DNA of 64,000 nt from Ahaetulla prasina (GCF_028640845.1 NC_080543.1:96213825-96277824), one strand, 5' to 3'; shown: positions 24,153 through 36,916, counted from the first letter of the stretch. Translations and numbers: made by a program. Notes: generated by a model not told the origin, from the sequence alone.

Positions 24153-25500
24153 GCACATTTGAAGGAGTTGGGAAGAACAATTTAAATCTCAAGGAGACAA
24201 GCTCTCCAGAAGCCCTTAAATAGTTTACATTTACTCTGGCAGTTCAGGCATTAAGAAAAAGAGTTGTCACAGTGTTAAGTATCTGCAGGCTACTATAATA
24301 ATAATAGCTTTTGGCCACTGAAGTTCATGTAGTTTAAGAGAGCTTTAGCTATGGGCAGAGTTTTATCCAGGTCTTAGGAGTTTAGAATAGCTATGCCTGG
24401 GCACCTCTGTGTTATTTTCATTCTTCATTCTTCAACACAGCTTTTGGTGACAAATGTGACATTTACCGAGAGCTGAAAACTGTCAGGAAGCTAGTATGAT
24501 ATTCAAGTGCTGTCTTTAATAAACAATCAGAAGTAATATTTAATTAGAAACCTGAGCAGAATTGGCTATTATATTATTTTAAATGGTAGTTCTTTGACAT
24601 ATTGAAGAATTTAGTATTGCTTGCTTAGTGATGTTATATAGAGCCACTTTTTTAATGAACCAAATAAAATAAATAGCCTTCAGCCAAATAAACTATACTT
24701 TTGATTGTCTGTGTGGCAGAAACATTTGCTATCATAAGCTACTCACTGCTCCTAATTCACCAAACCATTTGATATGAAATTATTGTAAAATTATTGGAAG
24801 TATTTTCTTGTTTGCACCTAAGAAGGCATTGCTGTTTATATCACAGTGTTAGTAATTCATCTCAATGCTGCAATTTAGGGAAATTGTTTTTAGAAACCAT
24901 GTCCAAATACTCACAATAATATAAGTATGATACATTATTTGATTCTCCTTTGTAGCACTTGCTAGAATGATCATGTGACCTAACAAATCTGCATAATCCT
25001 TTAGGAAAAGCAAAGGTTCACCAAAGTAAGGTTTGGATAATAAACTAGGATTTTGAGAAGAACATTCAGTAATGTTTACATTTGTGTATTCCATTTTTTT
25101 CTTCCACTTCTTGGTCTTCCTCCATGATCAATTTCATTTTTTTAAATTGTGAAACTAATCACCCATGGTCCTTAAGCATGACATAATGTGACCAGAACTT
25201 TTAGTTTTACTGCCAGCTTCTCTATTGATTGCTTGTTGGAAGCTGGATGTGAAGCAAACAAATGATGATCATGGGGTGGTGCAATGCTCAAAAATATCTG
25301 CTAGATGTAAAGTGCCTGTATCTTGATCACATGTTTGCAGAGACACTCTGATAGTTGTATGTGTATGAATTGTCATAACTTTGAATACTCACTAAACAGG
25401 GCATCTCTAAGTTAGGACTAGCTGTACTACGTTTACATAAATATTTTAATATAGTAATTGTACTATTTTCTTTCTTATTTTCTTCTGATTACATAAAGGC
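24153..25500. other. No gene or named repeat recognised
   Basis: Noncoding sequence. The longest frame (24849-25094) has no recognisable domain. Confidence 0.5.
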
Positions 25501-25700
25501 ACAGTAAGTCAGTAGCTTTACGACACTGGAGATGGTCTTTGCTCCAACGGTTCAAGTCCTAGCACTGTATGGCAGGGTGAGCTCCTGTCATTTGCCTCAG
25601 CTTCGATCCAACTAGCAGTTTGAAAGTACGTTGTATGTGAGTAGATACATGTATATATAGGTATCACTTTGGTGGGTAAATGAGTTGGTGCTCCACGCAG
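25501..25700 (+). mobile_element. Worn tRNA-derived SINE fragment
   Basis: A diverged copy of the SINE family at 20157, in the opposite orientation. It keeps a box A-like TCAGTAGCTTTACGAC, a box B-like GGTTCAAGTCC, the AGCTCCTGTCATTTG region and the TAGCAGTTTGAAAGTACG and CACTTTGGTGGG segments. The 3' part of the SINE is missing. Confidence 0.72.
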
Positions 25701-25933
25701 GCAGATTCCTGCCAGTTCTGAACCTTCCTGGTTCCAATGCTTGTTTGCAAGACAGATACAGGAAAGGGAGGGAACCTTGGATGACTGCAGGAAAAGCTGT
25801 TTGTCTTTTTTTCTGGTGTGAAGCCGGCTTGCCCTCCTGTGGCTCACTATAGGAAGCATGCAAGCGTGTCCCACAACAGAGCTGAAAAATTGGCAGCCAA
25901 ACCATTACACTGCATTAGCATGCTGGCTAATGT

Positions 25934-26260
25934 AACAACAACAACAAAAACAATAACATAATAGTAACAATAACAGCAACAACAACAATAACAGCAGCAG
26001 CAGCAGCAATGGACAGTAAGCACTGCCTACGCAAAGAAGCTGAAGAAACAGTGGACCACCTGGTAAACTGCTGCAAGAAGTTCACACAGACTGACTTCAA
26101 GCAGCGGCATGACAAAGTAGCAACAATTAGTGCATTGAAGATCTGCAAGAAATATCATTTACCCGCAAGCAAGAACTGGTGGGACCATAAAATGGAGAAA
26201 GTCATAGAAAATGAATAAGTTAAATTGCTTTGGGACTTTAGAATTCAAACAGGATGTGAG
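25934..26260 (+). mobile_element. LINE fragment, probable R4/Dong type, C-terminal region
   Basis: A 69-codon frame at 26009-26218 reads LRKEAEETVDHLVNCCKKF then RHDKVATISALKICKKYHL and NWWDHKMEKVIENE, and after a stop continues KLLWDFRIQT. A Cys/His knuckle followed by ETVDH, RHD.VA, NW..H and LLWDF is the C-terminal pattern of R4/Dong-like LINEs as I remember it. AAC/AAT and CAG microsatellite runs precede it (25934-26008). One in-frame stop disrupts it. The family assignment is from motif memory. Confidence 0.65.
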
Positions 26261-26690
26261 CTCACCTCGCGGGTCTCAAACACGGGCTTGCTAACCTTCA
26301 ATCCAGCATTCTAACCACGTAAGCCACCATGCTCTTCTAATAAATATACTAGATATATATATTACTTAACAAATTGCTGTTTTAACATAGATTACATTTT
26401 CTTTAATAATTTTTTAACTATTCCATATACTCCACAAATGAAATTGTAATTAATAATTGTAATTAACTTTTCTCTTATCTGATTTACATTTAAAGTTTTG
26501 AACTATGTTTCAAAATATTTTTGCAAAAAAGTGGAGTAACAATAGGAAAGATCGTTTCACTTGGCCTGATATGACAGTGGGATATTCTTTAGGTCACTAA
26601 ACGTGTGGCTTTCTATTATATAGAACTAGAATAAATGAATCAGAATCATTGCTTTTTTTGCTTTCTTTCTTAAATTGCCTAAATACAATG

Positions 26691-26856
26691 TTTATGTTTA
26701 TTCAGATTTGTATACCGCCCTATCTCCCTAGGGACTCAGGGCGGTTCACAGGCAAATAAAATACATATAAATACAAGATAAAATGTCCGTTAAAAAACTT
26801 ATTAAATATAGCCCGATAATTAAAACAATATATATAATAAAACCCATTTAAAATCT
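26691..26856 (-). mobile_element. L2 LINE 3' tail, first duplicated copy
   Basis: The minus strand carries the L2 tail with CCGCCCTGAGTCCCTAGGGA. It is joined to module P at the same base as the full insertion at 29506, and recurs at 27747-27918. Here it runs into AT-rich minisatellites. Confidence 0.85.
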
Positions 26857-26925
26857 AAATTTAAAAATTTAAAAATTTAAAAATTTAAAAATTTAAAAAT
26901 TTAAAAATTTAAAAATTTAAAAAAT
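26857..26925. repeat. AT-only minisatellite, 8-bp unit
   Basis: About eight copies of AAAAATTT in a row, growing directly from the L2 tail. Confidence 0.95.
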
Positions 26926-26998
26926 CTCCATATAAGTCAGCAATAAACATGAATATTAATAAGCTAAGGTTCATGACTTATGTAACTCTGTGGCACTA

Positions 26999-27109
26999 AG
27001 ATTATACAATTTAAGATTATAAAATTTAAGATTATAAAATTATAAGATTATAAAATTTAAGATTATAAAATTTAAGATTATAAAATTTAAGATTATAAAA
27101 TTATAAAAC
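26999..27109. repeat. AT-rich minisatellite, about 15-bp unit
   Basis: Six to seven degenerate copies of GATTATAAAATTTAA. No unique spacers separate the units. Confidence 0.92.
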
Positions 27110-27155
27110 TTTGTATATAATACACAAATGGATGAAGACTATTGCTTAACACAAT

Positions 27156-27210
27156 GTAAGCCGCCCTGAGTCTTCGGAGAAGGGCGGGATATAAATTCAA
27201 ATTTAAAATA
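27156..27210 (+). mobile_element. L2 LINE 3' tail, plus strand
   Basis: TGTAAGCCGCCCTGAGTCTT and the following GGAGAAGGGCGGGATATAAAT are the plus-strand L2 tail. It faces the minus-strand tail at 26691, giving an inverted pair like the one at 17006-17410. Confidence 0.8.
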
Positions 27211-27746
27211 AAAATACAGTACAAGGAAGGCAGCAGTGTATTCTCCAAAGAACCAGTTGTTAGAGAACAGTTTTGTTTTACTAGATAGTTATCTCTCTGT
27301 CCCTTCAGTATTATAGTGAATGGATCAGTATGACTTTCTTCTAAATGCTCCTAGGTTGTGAATTACATGAAACTCAAGTTACTAAAAAAGAAACCTATCA
27401 AAGGACGATTCTGCTCTCAAAAGTATTGTTTTCAGGGGTAAATTATGTAAGACAATAGAATATTGTGGCACCTTAACAACAAACTATTATTTTACACTAA
27501 GGACAATCTTAAAATCTTTGAAGCATTAGGTATGAAGTTTCTAGGCAAACGTCAAATACGATTTCTCAAAATATTTTTGCAAAAAAGTGGAGTAACAATA
27601 GGAAAGATCGTTTCACTTGGCCTGATATGACAGTGGGATATTCTTTAGGTCACTAAACGTGTGGCTTTCTATTATATAGAACTAGAATAAATGAATCAGA
27701 ATCATTGCTTTTTTTGCTTTCTTTCTTAAATTGCCTAAATACAATG

Positions 27747-27918
27747 TTTATGTTTATTCAGATTTGTATACCGCCCTATCTCCCTAGGGACTCAGGGCGG
27801 TTCACAGGCAAATAAAATACATATAAATACAAGATAAAATGTCCGTTAAAAAACTTATTAAATATAGCCCGATAATTAAAACAATATATATAATAAAACC
27901 CATTTAAATCTAAATTTA
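27747..27918 (-). mobile_element. L2 LINE 3' tail, second duplicated copy
   Basis: The same 3' tail as at 29506, attached to module P at the same base but joined after about 172 bases straight to module R within a shared TTTAAAAATA. Confidence 0.88.
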
Positions 27919-29505
27919 AAAATACAGTACAAGGAAGGCAGCAGTGTATTCTCCAAAGAACCAGTTGTTAGAGAACAGTTTTGTTTTACTAGATAGTTAT
28001 CTCTCTGTCCCTTCAGTATTATAGTGAATGGATCAGTATGACTTTCTTCTAAATGCTCCTAGGTTGTGAATTACATGAAACTCAAGTTACTAAAAAAGAA
28101 ACCTATCAAAGGACGATTCTGCTCTCAAAAGTATTGTTTTCAGGGGTAAATTATGTAAGACAATAGAATATTGTGGCACCTTAACAATAAACTATTATTT
28201 TACACTAAGGACAATCTTAAAATCTTTGAAGCATTAGGTATGAAGTTTCTAGGCAAACGTCAAATACGATTTCTCAAAATATTTTTGCAAAAAAGTGGAG
28301 TAACAATAGGAAAGATCATTTCACTTGGCCTGATATGACAGTGGGATATTCTTTAGGTCACTAAACGTGTGGCTTTCTATTATATAGAACTAGAATAAAT
28401 GAATCAGAATCATTGCTTTTTTTGCTTTCTTTCTTAAATTGCCTAAATACAATGCATTTGTACTCTTCGGTTCATCACATAAAAGATCTTCTTAGCAAAA
28501 TATTCTAAATGCAATAAGTACAATAATGTCAAAGTAACCATATTTGGAGAAATGCATGCAATGTGATTGATCAAATCAGGATTGTGCTGAAAGTTTGAAA
28601 TGTTGTGTGAAGTCATGGATTTGCCCAGTTCGTATCATGTGAAGTCACTTCTGAAAGATATTATTAAAAGAAATGTAGATGGTGATAAAGTCCAGAAAAG
28701 GTATGTGTAATCAAAAGCTCCAATCTCTCTCAAATGATTTGCAGTTATCCAGGAGTCTCATTAAAATAAATGGCATCTTTTGTCTAATGGATGTAGATAA
28801 AATTTCACAGTATATAAGAATGGTATGTTCAAATTTTAATCCTGTGTTTCTATTATGTGTATAATAGCTACCTAAACCTCACCTATCCAATATAGGCAGC
28901 TGTATAATTTAAAAATACATTTCTCTACTTACACTGTACCCAAGAAGCTGCTTTATTGCATTTCTTTTAAAAATACAGTACAAGGAAGGCAGCAGTGTAT
29001 TCTCCAAAGAACCAGTTGTTAGAGAACAGTTTTGTTTTACTAGATAGTTATCTCTCTGTCCCTTCAGTATTATAGTGAATGGATCAGTATGACTTTCTTC
29101 TAAATGCTCCTAGGTTGTGAATTACATGAAACTCAAGTTACTAAAAAAGAAACCTATCAAAGGACGATTCTGCTCTCAAAAGTATTGTTTTCAGGGGTAA
29201 ATTATGTAAGACAATAGAATATTGTGGCACCTTAACAACAAACTATTATTTTACACTAAGGACAATCTTAAAATCTTTGAAGCATTAGGTATGAAGTTTC
29301 TAGGCAAACGTCAAATACGATTTCTCAAAATATTTTTGCAAAAAAGTGGAGTAACAATAGGAAAGATCGTTTCACTTGGCCTGATATGACAGTGGGATAT
29401 TCTTTAGGTCACTAAACGTGTGGCTTTCTATTATATAGAACTAGAATAAATGAATCAGAATCATTGCTTTTTTTGCTTTCTTTCTTAAATTGCCTAAATA
29501 CAATG

Positions 29506-30766
29506 TTTATGTTTATTCAGATTTGTATACCGCCCTATCTCCCTAGGGACTCAGGGCGGTTCACAGGCAAATAAAATACATATAAATACAAGATAAAATG
29601 TCCGTTAAAAAACTTATTAAATATAGCCCGATAATTAAAACAATATATATAATAAAACCCATTTAAAATCTAAATTTAAAAAACCTAGTCCAGCCCTCAT
29701 GAGCGAATAGATGTGTTTTAAGCTCGTGGTGGAAGGTTCGGAGGTCCGGAAGTTGGCGAAGTCCTGGGGAGTTCGTTCCAGAGGGTGGGAGCCCCCACAG
29801 AGAAGGCCCTTCCCCTGGGTGTCGCCAGACGGCACTACCTAGCCAACGGCACCCTGAGGAGTCCCTCTCTGTGAGAGCGCACGGGTCGGTGAGAGGTATT
29901 TGGTAGCAGCAGGCGGTCCCGTAGATAGCCCGGCCCAATGCCATGGAGCGCTTTAAACGTAGTTACCAGCACCTTAGGCGCACCCGAGGCCACAGGCAGC
30001 CAGTGCAGTCTGCGCAGGAGAGGTGTCACGCGGGTGCCACGAGGCTCCTCTATCACCCGCGCAGCTGCATTCTGAACTAACTGCAGCCTCCGGATGCCCT
30101 TCAAGGCTGTAAAACGCAGTAATCCAGGCGAGGCGTCACGAGGCGTGGTGACCGTGCATAGGGCATCGGTCTGAAAGGCGCAACTGGCGAACCAGGCGAA
30201 CCTGGTGAAAAGCTCTCCTGGAGACGGCCGTCAAATGATCTTCCAAAGACAGCCGTTCATCCAGGAGGGCGCCTGGTTGCGCAACCTCTCCGCCGGGCCA
30301 ATGACTCGCCCCCGACAGTCAGCCGACGACTCAGCTGACTGTACCGGGATGCCGGCATCCACAGCCACTCTGTCTTGGAGGGACTGAGCTTGAGCCTGTT
30401 CCTCCCCATCCAGACCCGTACGGCTTCCAGACACCGGGACAGCACTTCAACGGCTTCGTTGGGGTGGCCCGGTGTGGAAAAGTACAGCTGAGTATCATCA
30501 GCGTAAAGCTGGTACCTCACACCGAAGCCACTAATGATCTCACCCAGCGGCTTCATATAGATGTTGAACAGGAGGGGCGAGAATGGACCCTGCGGGACCC
30601 CACAAGTGAGGCGCCTCGGGGCCGACCTCTGCCCTCCTGTCAACACCGTCTGCGACCGGTCGGAGAGATAGGAGGAGAACCACCGATAAACGGTGCCTCC
30701 CACTCCCAATCCCTCCAACCGGCGCAGCAGGATACCATGGTCGATGGTATCAAAAGCCGCTGAGAG
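29506..30766 (-). mobile_element. L2 LINE insertion (1261 bp), 5'-truncated, with identifiable empty site
   Basis: A minus-strand L2 piece. The 5' boundary lies in the reverse transcriptase at LSAAFDTIDHGILL, followed by VYRWFSSYLSDRSQ, a GVPQG motif, LYADDTQLYF and ALHGIGPGYLRDRLLLPN. It ends with the L2 tail (CCGCCCTGAGTCCCTAGGGA) at 29545. A 7-bp direct repeat TACAATG flanks it (29499-29505 and 30767-30773). The duplicated copy at 28448-28458 shows the same flanks joined without the insertion, which fixes both edges. Frames are broken near 29830 and 30250, so it is inactive. Confidence 0.93.
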
Positions 30767-31229
30767 TACAATGCATTTGTACTCTTCGGTTCATCACATA
30801 AAATATCTTCTTAGCAAAATATTCTAAATGCAATAAATACAATAATGTCAAAGTAACCATATTTGGAGAAATGCATGCAATGTGATTGATCAAATCAGGA
30901 TTGTGCTGAAAGTTTGAAATGTTGTGTGAAGTAATGGATTTGTCCAGTTCATATCATGTGAAGTCACTTCTGAAAGGTATTATTAAAAGAAATGTAGATG
31001 GTGATAAAGTCCAGAAAAGGTATGTGTAATCAAAAGCTCCAATCTCTCTCAAATGATTTGCAGTTATCCAGGAGTCTCATTAAAATAAATGGGATCTTTT
31101 GTCTAATGGATGTAGATAAAATTTCACAGTATATAAGAATGGTATGTTCAAATTTTAATCCTGTGTTTCTATTATGTGTATAATAGCTACCTAAACCTCA
31201 CCTATCCAATATAGGCAGCTGTATAATTT

Positions 31230-32605
31230 AAAAAATATTTTTTTACAAAATATTTAGGCTTCTTCAGTTGAGGTATATCCCTGAGAAAGTTGAAATCTGG
31301 TATGACTACAGGTTTTGAAATGCCAAGGAAAATGATTATTTGAAACATTTTAATATAAGCCGGCAAATACAGGGTGCCTCACATACACATTTCTCTGTAA
31401 ATGTGTAAGTGCTTCTTACTATCTATTTGAAATTCAACAAACAAGCAGAAAAATGAGACAGCAATCTTAAGTGGTTTTCTATAAAATGATCCATCTGTTA
31501 ATGCAGAACAAATTCCTGCTTGTCTATTCTTCCCCTAAAGAGGAACAATTATTTCCAGAGCTAGATCTATAGCATTCATAATTGCAGAGGGTACAGAGAA
31601 AAGAGTAAATGGTGTAATTTCAGGAGACAGGTAGTTGGGCTTAACCTACTGGAGGAATAATTCTTATATGAGATTCGACTCTTACATTTTTCATTTCTTA
31701 TGAAATGCCCTGCATTATAAAATTACTGGCTCCTGAAATATTTACCTGGACCCAGTGCTAAAATTTCAGAAAAACCTGGAATCTCAATGTTTATTCTGGG
31801 AAATACATGGAGAATAATATGCATATTTACTATACCAGCTGATTCCTGCCAAAACAGGCAGAAGCAACAAAGTGTCTCTAGATACCTTCCTGGTGCAGAC
31901 TGTCTGGTCTATCTACTTAAAAATATTTTTTTACAAAATATTTAGGCTTCTTCAGTTGAGGTATATCCCTGAGAAAGTTGAAATCTGGTATGACTACAGG
32001 TTTTGAAATGCCAAGGAAAATGATTATTTGAAACATTTTAATATAAGCCGGCAAATACAGGGTGCCTCACATACACATTTCTCTGTAAATGTGTAAGTGC
32101 TTCTTACTATCTATTTGAAATTCAACAAACAAGCAGAAAAATGAGACAGCAATCTTAAGTGGTTTTCTATAAAATGATCCATCTGTTAATGCAGAACAAA
32201 TTCCTGCTTGTCTATTCTTCCCCTAAAGAGGAACAATTATTTCCAGAGCTAGATCTATAGCATTCATAATTGCAGAGGGTACAGAGAAAAGAGTAAATGG
32301 TGTAATTTCAGGAGACAGGTAGTTGGGCTTAACCTACTGGAGGAATAATTCTTATATGAGATTCGACTCTTACATTTTTCATTTCTTATGAAATGCCCTG
32401 CATTATAAAATTACTGGCTCCTGAAATATTTACCTGGACCCAGTGCTAAAATTTCAGAAAAACCTGGAATCTCAATGTTTATTCTGGGAAATACATGGAG
32501 AATAATATGCATATTTACTATACCAGCTGATTCCTGCCAAAACAGGCAGAAGCAACAAAGTGTCTCTAGATACCTTCCTGGTGCAGACTGTCTGGTCTAT
32601 CTACT
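31230..32605. repeat. 688-bp tandem duplication, two copies
   Basis: Copy one (31230-31917) and copy two (31918-32605) look identical over their length. Each begins at an AAAAATATTTTTT stretch, and the sequence after copy two resumes with the same AAAAATATTTT. The unit has no coding potential or recognised repeat. Confidence 0.95.
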
Positions 32606-34786
32606 TAAAAATATTTTTTAAAAAGAACTAAAAGGAAATAAACCCCATTCTCATATCCATATATCTACAATAAACAATGCCTTTGGGCACTACAAAGGTC
32701 CCAGTGGAATGACAGATATCATCCTGGAGGGCTACTTTGCTCTTAGGTAAATTGATGTTTTGCGATTGCTCTGCCTACTGGGAAAAGCCACTTTGTGAAT
32801 AGAAAGCAATTGTATAAGTGCATCCAACACAAGCCTGCAAAATTTCAAATGAGTACCTAGCTTTAAAAGGTTGTCTACCCATGTTTTAAACCACATTGCA
32901 TTAAACATTATTGAGATATAGTTAGCATGCTCCCTTTCTTCCTCTGGTGCCAAGTTCATAGGAGGTGCTCACAATCAAGAAAGTTAGATTGTCACTGTCT
33001 TACTAATTAGTATTATTGAAATGGAAAGATGGAATAGGTAGAAGGGAGAGTGAGAAGGCTGAATGACAGACATTTTGGCAACTGGATACATTTACTTTGG
33101 CATTCCATTTATCTCTAAGCTTTATTGGGGAAAAAGTTATTTAATCTTCTTGTTAATTAGCTGTTAATGCATAGGGAGATAGCTAGCATCTTTCTAGTAA
33201 AGAATCGTATGCAAGTGTTCTAAATATTAGTACTGTACTGTGTTTTGAAAACCAGCATCTTTTTTCTGGGGTTCTGTTATGTTGGGATGACTGAACAGAA
33301 ATAAGAATCTCATTCCTTTAAACTAAACATATTACATCAGAACCAAAAGGTTAGCTATAGATTGTGAAATAATAATGTATATTCTAGTTTCTTTGTATAA
33401 TTAGTTGTTAAAACCATAATTGTAATTTAAGGTTCAGATATTGTAACAAGTGTGGTCAAATGAAAACTGAAACAAATGTTTGCAATGTTTTTCACAAACA
33501 GTATCAGTTAGAACATGAGACCGTAGAAATCCAAAGGTTGCTCACTTTGCAAGGTTAAAATTAGAATTATGTTTAAATGTAGACCATGTTGTGCTATTTA
33601 TTTCTTCCCCTAATTTTATGCAAACTAAATGAAGTTTTTCTCTTTCTTTATATTATTTGTTTAGGTTTCATCAAAGAAAGCTCACATCCCAAAGTAATTC
33701 AGTTTGGAGGTTTTGCTCAGTTTCTAGCCAACATATATATTGGTACCAGTACCTAACACTCATGGCATACTGAATTTTTCCACCATGTTTATTTATGTGT
33801 GAAGAACTGAACAGCCACCTGATACTTGAAGTGCTGCATAAATGAAAGAAATTATCCCAAAATCAAGAATCCATGCTCAAGTTAATTGCTAGATAGCCTT
33901 GTACATAACTTCCTGCGTCAGAAATATCTTTGCACTCACATACAAGGAGGAAAATCATTTCAAAAATCATTTCATAAATTCTGGGATCTGAAGCTGGTAA
34001 GTGAAGCAATTTGGAGACCAGAACCACAATTTAAAAATCGGTAGAGCTTGTGAGCAATAATAGGTTGAGAAGAGAAGGGGGGAAAATACAAAATTTCTCT
34101 AGCAACACCCTCTTGCCATTTCTCAGAATCATATAGTTTTTTCTTGTTTTGCTTTATCATCACTGGAGATTATTAGCCAGAGTTATTTTCAAGTTGGGAG
34201 GGAGAGTAGAACATCTAACTAATTAGCATCAGAGTGTGTTATAATAATATAGGAAATACTAATGCTCTGATGGCCATTTCGAAAAATCCTTTCTTAGTGA
34301 GCACCTAGAAGCCGAGGAACATACGTGGCAAATTTCAAGTTTGCAGGCTTTACAGTTCTGGAGATTTTGTAATTAATGTGTGAGTGGTTTTCGCTTTTAT
34401 ATATATACATTAACATCTTTTATTACCATAACTGTGAATGTCAGCATAGCAAGGCAGATTAGACTAAGAAACTAATACCATAAGGGTAAGAATTATTTTT
34501 ATTCTAATTGCTATAGTAATAGAATTTTGCAAGTCTGAGTGTGTTTCTTCTCCTTATCTTCATATTCATATAAACCAGGAAGGGGCTTGTCTGAGAAGTG
34601 TCTCTCAAAATATTTTCTTGGCCTAGCTCAAACATCTCTTATCTGACTACTGTCTTAATACCTGTTCCTCCTCTTGTCCTTCAGGCCATTCCCTATGTCC
34701 CTAGAGTAAAGCATAACAAAAATTTTGGAGATGTTATTGCAGGAGAATAGAAGATGGAGACCAGAACCACAATTTAAAAGTTAGTA
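32606..34786. other. No gene or named repeat recognised
   Basis: Noncoding sequence without a persuasive frame on either strand. It may be unique DNA. Confidence 0.5.
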
Positions 34787-34913
34787 CCATGTTTCCCCGA
34801 AAGTAAGAACCTGTCTTATATTTTTTTGGAACCCTGAAATAAGCCTTATTGCCATGCACTCAAAAGCCCGATTGGGCTTATTATCAGGGGATGTCTTATT
34901 TTGGAGGAAACAG
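34787..34913. mobile_element. Short terminal-inverted-repeat element (CATGTTTCCCC ends)
   Basis: The left end CATGTTTCCCCGAAAGTAAG and the right end, read as its complement, CTGTTTCCTCCAAAATAAG are imperfect inverted repeats about 127 bases apart. The same ends mark the larger element at 38016-42405. I remember similar GAAAATAAGAC palindromes as dispersed vertebrate repeats but cannot name the superfamily. It has no coding capacity. Confidence 0.65.
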
Positions 34914-35960
34914 AGTAGAAGTTCGATCCAAAAGATTTCCAGTTAAAAAACAGTAATGGAAACGTTCAAAGTATATCAAACACTATTTTTTCCTTGCCAA
35001 TTTATCTTATGGTATATTCAAATTGTCATAATTTCCATCAAAAGCAACTGTGAAGTCAAAATTATTCTTACTTTGATTGCTGTGTCCTGTAGAGACATAC
35101 TTGGGGTCCTAAAGAACAAAAACATGGAATTGATAATTAAACACATGGAATGGTACAGCGACAGTAGTTTATCTTAACAATGTTAAAGTATGACACACAT
35201 GATAGAAAGAGTAATTTTACTGTACACAGTATTTGGACCACTCTTTTTTAACCCTAGCAACAAAAGACTATGTGCATCCCTTTCAATATTCTTAGGCAGA
35301 ATGTCATCCATGCTAGAAACACATCAGGGTTTTCCTCCTCTGATTCACTGGTGAAGACAACTGACATATGGGAGAGGTCCTCATCTAGGAAGAAAACTCC
35401 AAGAATCACTTCCAAAGCAATCAAACACTCCAGCTGTCACTTTATTGTTTCTGCAAATGATAATATGCAGAGTATATTGTATTTTCTCACAAATATTTAA
35501 GAGTGTATAAGGTCATACAAATAGTAATTACAACCATGGTGGATTATTATATGCCAGAGGAAATTGTTCTAACTGAGCACCATCTGTGGAAAGAACTCAG
35601 TTCTCTTATTTACGGCAGAATTATGGAAATGATAAATTAGTCACAATTGTACAGGCAAGTGACTGCTGAATGGACAATAGAATTTAGCTTGGATCGTGAT
35701 CACAGTAATTTTAGCTGAGCACTGAGCAACTCCCATAAACTCTGCAGGCTATTTTGTAACTAAATACATTAAGCTATTAGTGAGTTCACATATTTTGGGA
35801 AATGTTGGGGGCACCATGAACCAAGAAAGTTTGGAAAGTCTTATGCTACTCTTTGCAAATTTATGACTTTGTAAATGATCAATAGTCTGATGTACAATGC
35901 AATCTCCACAAATAGAAAACATTGAATTTATTCCTTCCTTATTCATTTCTTGGGTTAACC
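34914..35960. other. No gene or named repeat recognised
   Basis: Noncoding. Small frames at 34956-35177 and 35270-35500 resemble nothing I know. Confidence 0.5.
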
Positions 35961-35968
35961 TCCTAGGA

Positions 35969-36264
35969 CAGTGATGGCTAAACTTTTCCAGACCGAATGC
36001 CTAAAGAGTGCATGTGCAAATGCGTGTGTGTGCACCCGAACCCCCAAAATGCAATGCACATATGGCCTCCGAGCATGCGCCTTGCTCCCTGTGCATACGT
36101 GCATGCCCCCTCATGCATGTGTGGCAGAGACCCGAAGACCAGCTGGCTGGTGGAAGACACGTGCACATGTGCGGTGGAGCTGAGCTGGGGCGACGGCTTG
36201 CGTGTCCATGGAGAGGGCACTGCATGCCCCTTCTGGGATGTGTGCCATAGATTCACCATCACGG
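35969..36264. mobile_element. Non-autonomous hAT-type element (296 bp)
   Basis: The ends CAGTGATGGCTAAACTTTT and ATAGATTCACCATCACGG are an imperfect inverted repeat. Flanks TCCTAGGA (35961-35968) and TCTTAGGA (36265-36272) are an 8-bp duplication with one mismatch. The interior is GC-rich with many TGCATG and GTGCAC runs, which keep several meaningless frames open on both strands. Confidence 0.85.
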
Positions 36265-36272
36265 TCTTAGGA

Positions 36273-36916
36273 GAACTTTTAAAATAAGTATGTCATTATT
36301 AATGAATACAGAAGCCACATTACTTAAAATGCATTAAATGACAGACCACACACATACACATGCAAAACTGAAATGCAATAGTTATCAAAATTATCCTAAA
36401 TGAAATTAATATTTAAAATTAATATTTTAATTTCTTATAATTAAAATTAAACTAAAACTGATGACTAATAAAAATAAAATATATTCCTAGTGTAAACATG
36501 TAATATTGTATCACCATAATTGCAGTCTCTCAGTTGTCATCTCACACCACACCACACCATGGGCACCAATTTTGGGCACCCTCAGAACCAATTGTCATGG
36601 ATAAATAGCAGTGTCAGCATTAATGTTCCTCTATATTCCTACATGGTGCTAGCATGCTAGTGCAGCACCTGTGCATGAGGCAAGGCAGGATGATGGCAAG
36701 GCGGAGAACAAAGGCTGGCAGAACTATCCTAGCAGCGTTTGGGGTCCAGCAGCATGGTTTTAGAGCCAGTGTCAGTTGCATCTCATCACACCAGCAACAA
36801 CAGCTCAAGCTTATTGAAACCAGCAAAAGGATCTAATTTAAGGCCCTTACCAGCTGTTCCCCCCCTCCTTTGGTAATACAAGGGGAGACTCATTATGAAG
36901 TTAAGAAGATTCTTGA
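36273..36916. other. No gene recognised
   Basis: AT-rich then mixed noncoding sequence between two hAT-type elements, with a CACAC/CCACA run near 36543-36560. Confidence 0.5.

Larger units (their letters stand above)
26511..31234. repeat. Mosaic array of near-identical duplicated modules
   Basis: Four copies of a 180-bp module P (26511-26690, 27567-27746, 28275-28454, 29326-29505), three copies of a 356-bp module R (27211-27566, 27919-28274, 28970-29325) and two of a module S of about 460 bp (28455-28915, 30774-31234). R always abuts the next P directly, but P is followed by three kinds of sequence: an L2 tail (first, second and fourth copies) or S directly (third). Copies differ by only a few bases, so the duplication is very recent or an assembly effect. 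No host protein is encoded. Confidence 0.92.

Noticed and set aside
26999..27109. CRISPR-like regular repeats
   Set aside because: Units are about 15 bases of AT-only sequence without unique spacers, so this is a minisatellite in an animal genome.
30205..30763. Plus-strand frames of 60-99 codons
   Set aside because: They are antisense to the L2 reverse transcriptase, which reads with recognisable motifs on the minus strand.
36001..36287. Five overlapping Cys-rich frames on both strands
   Set aside because: All lie inside the hAT-type element at 35969-36264. GC-rich TGCATG runs simply lack stops, and no protein family fits.
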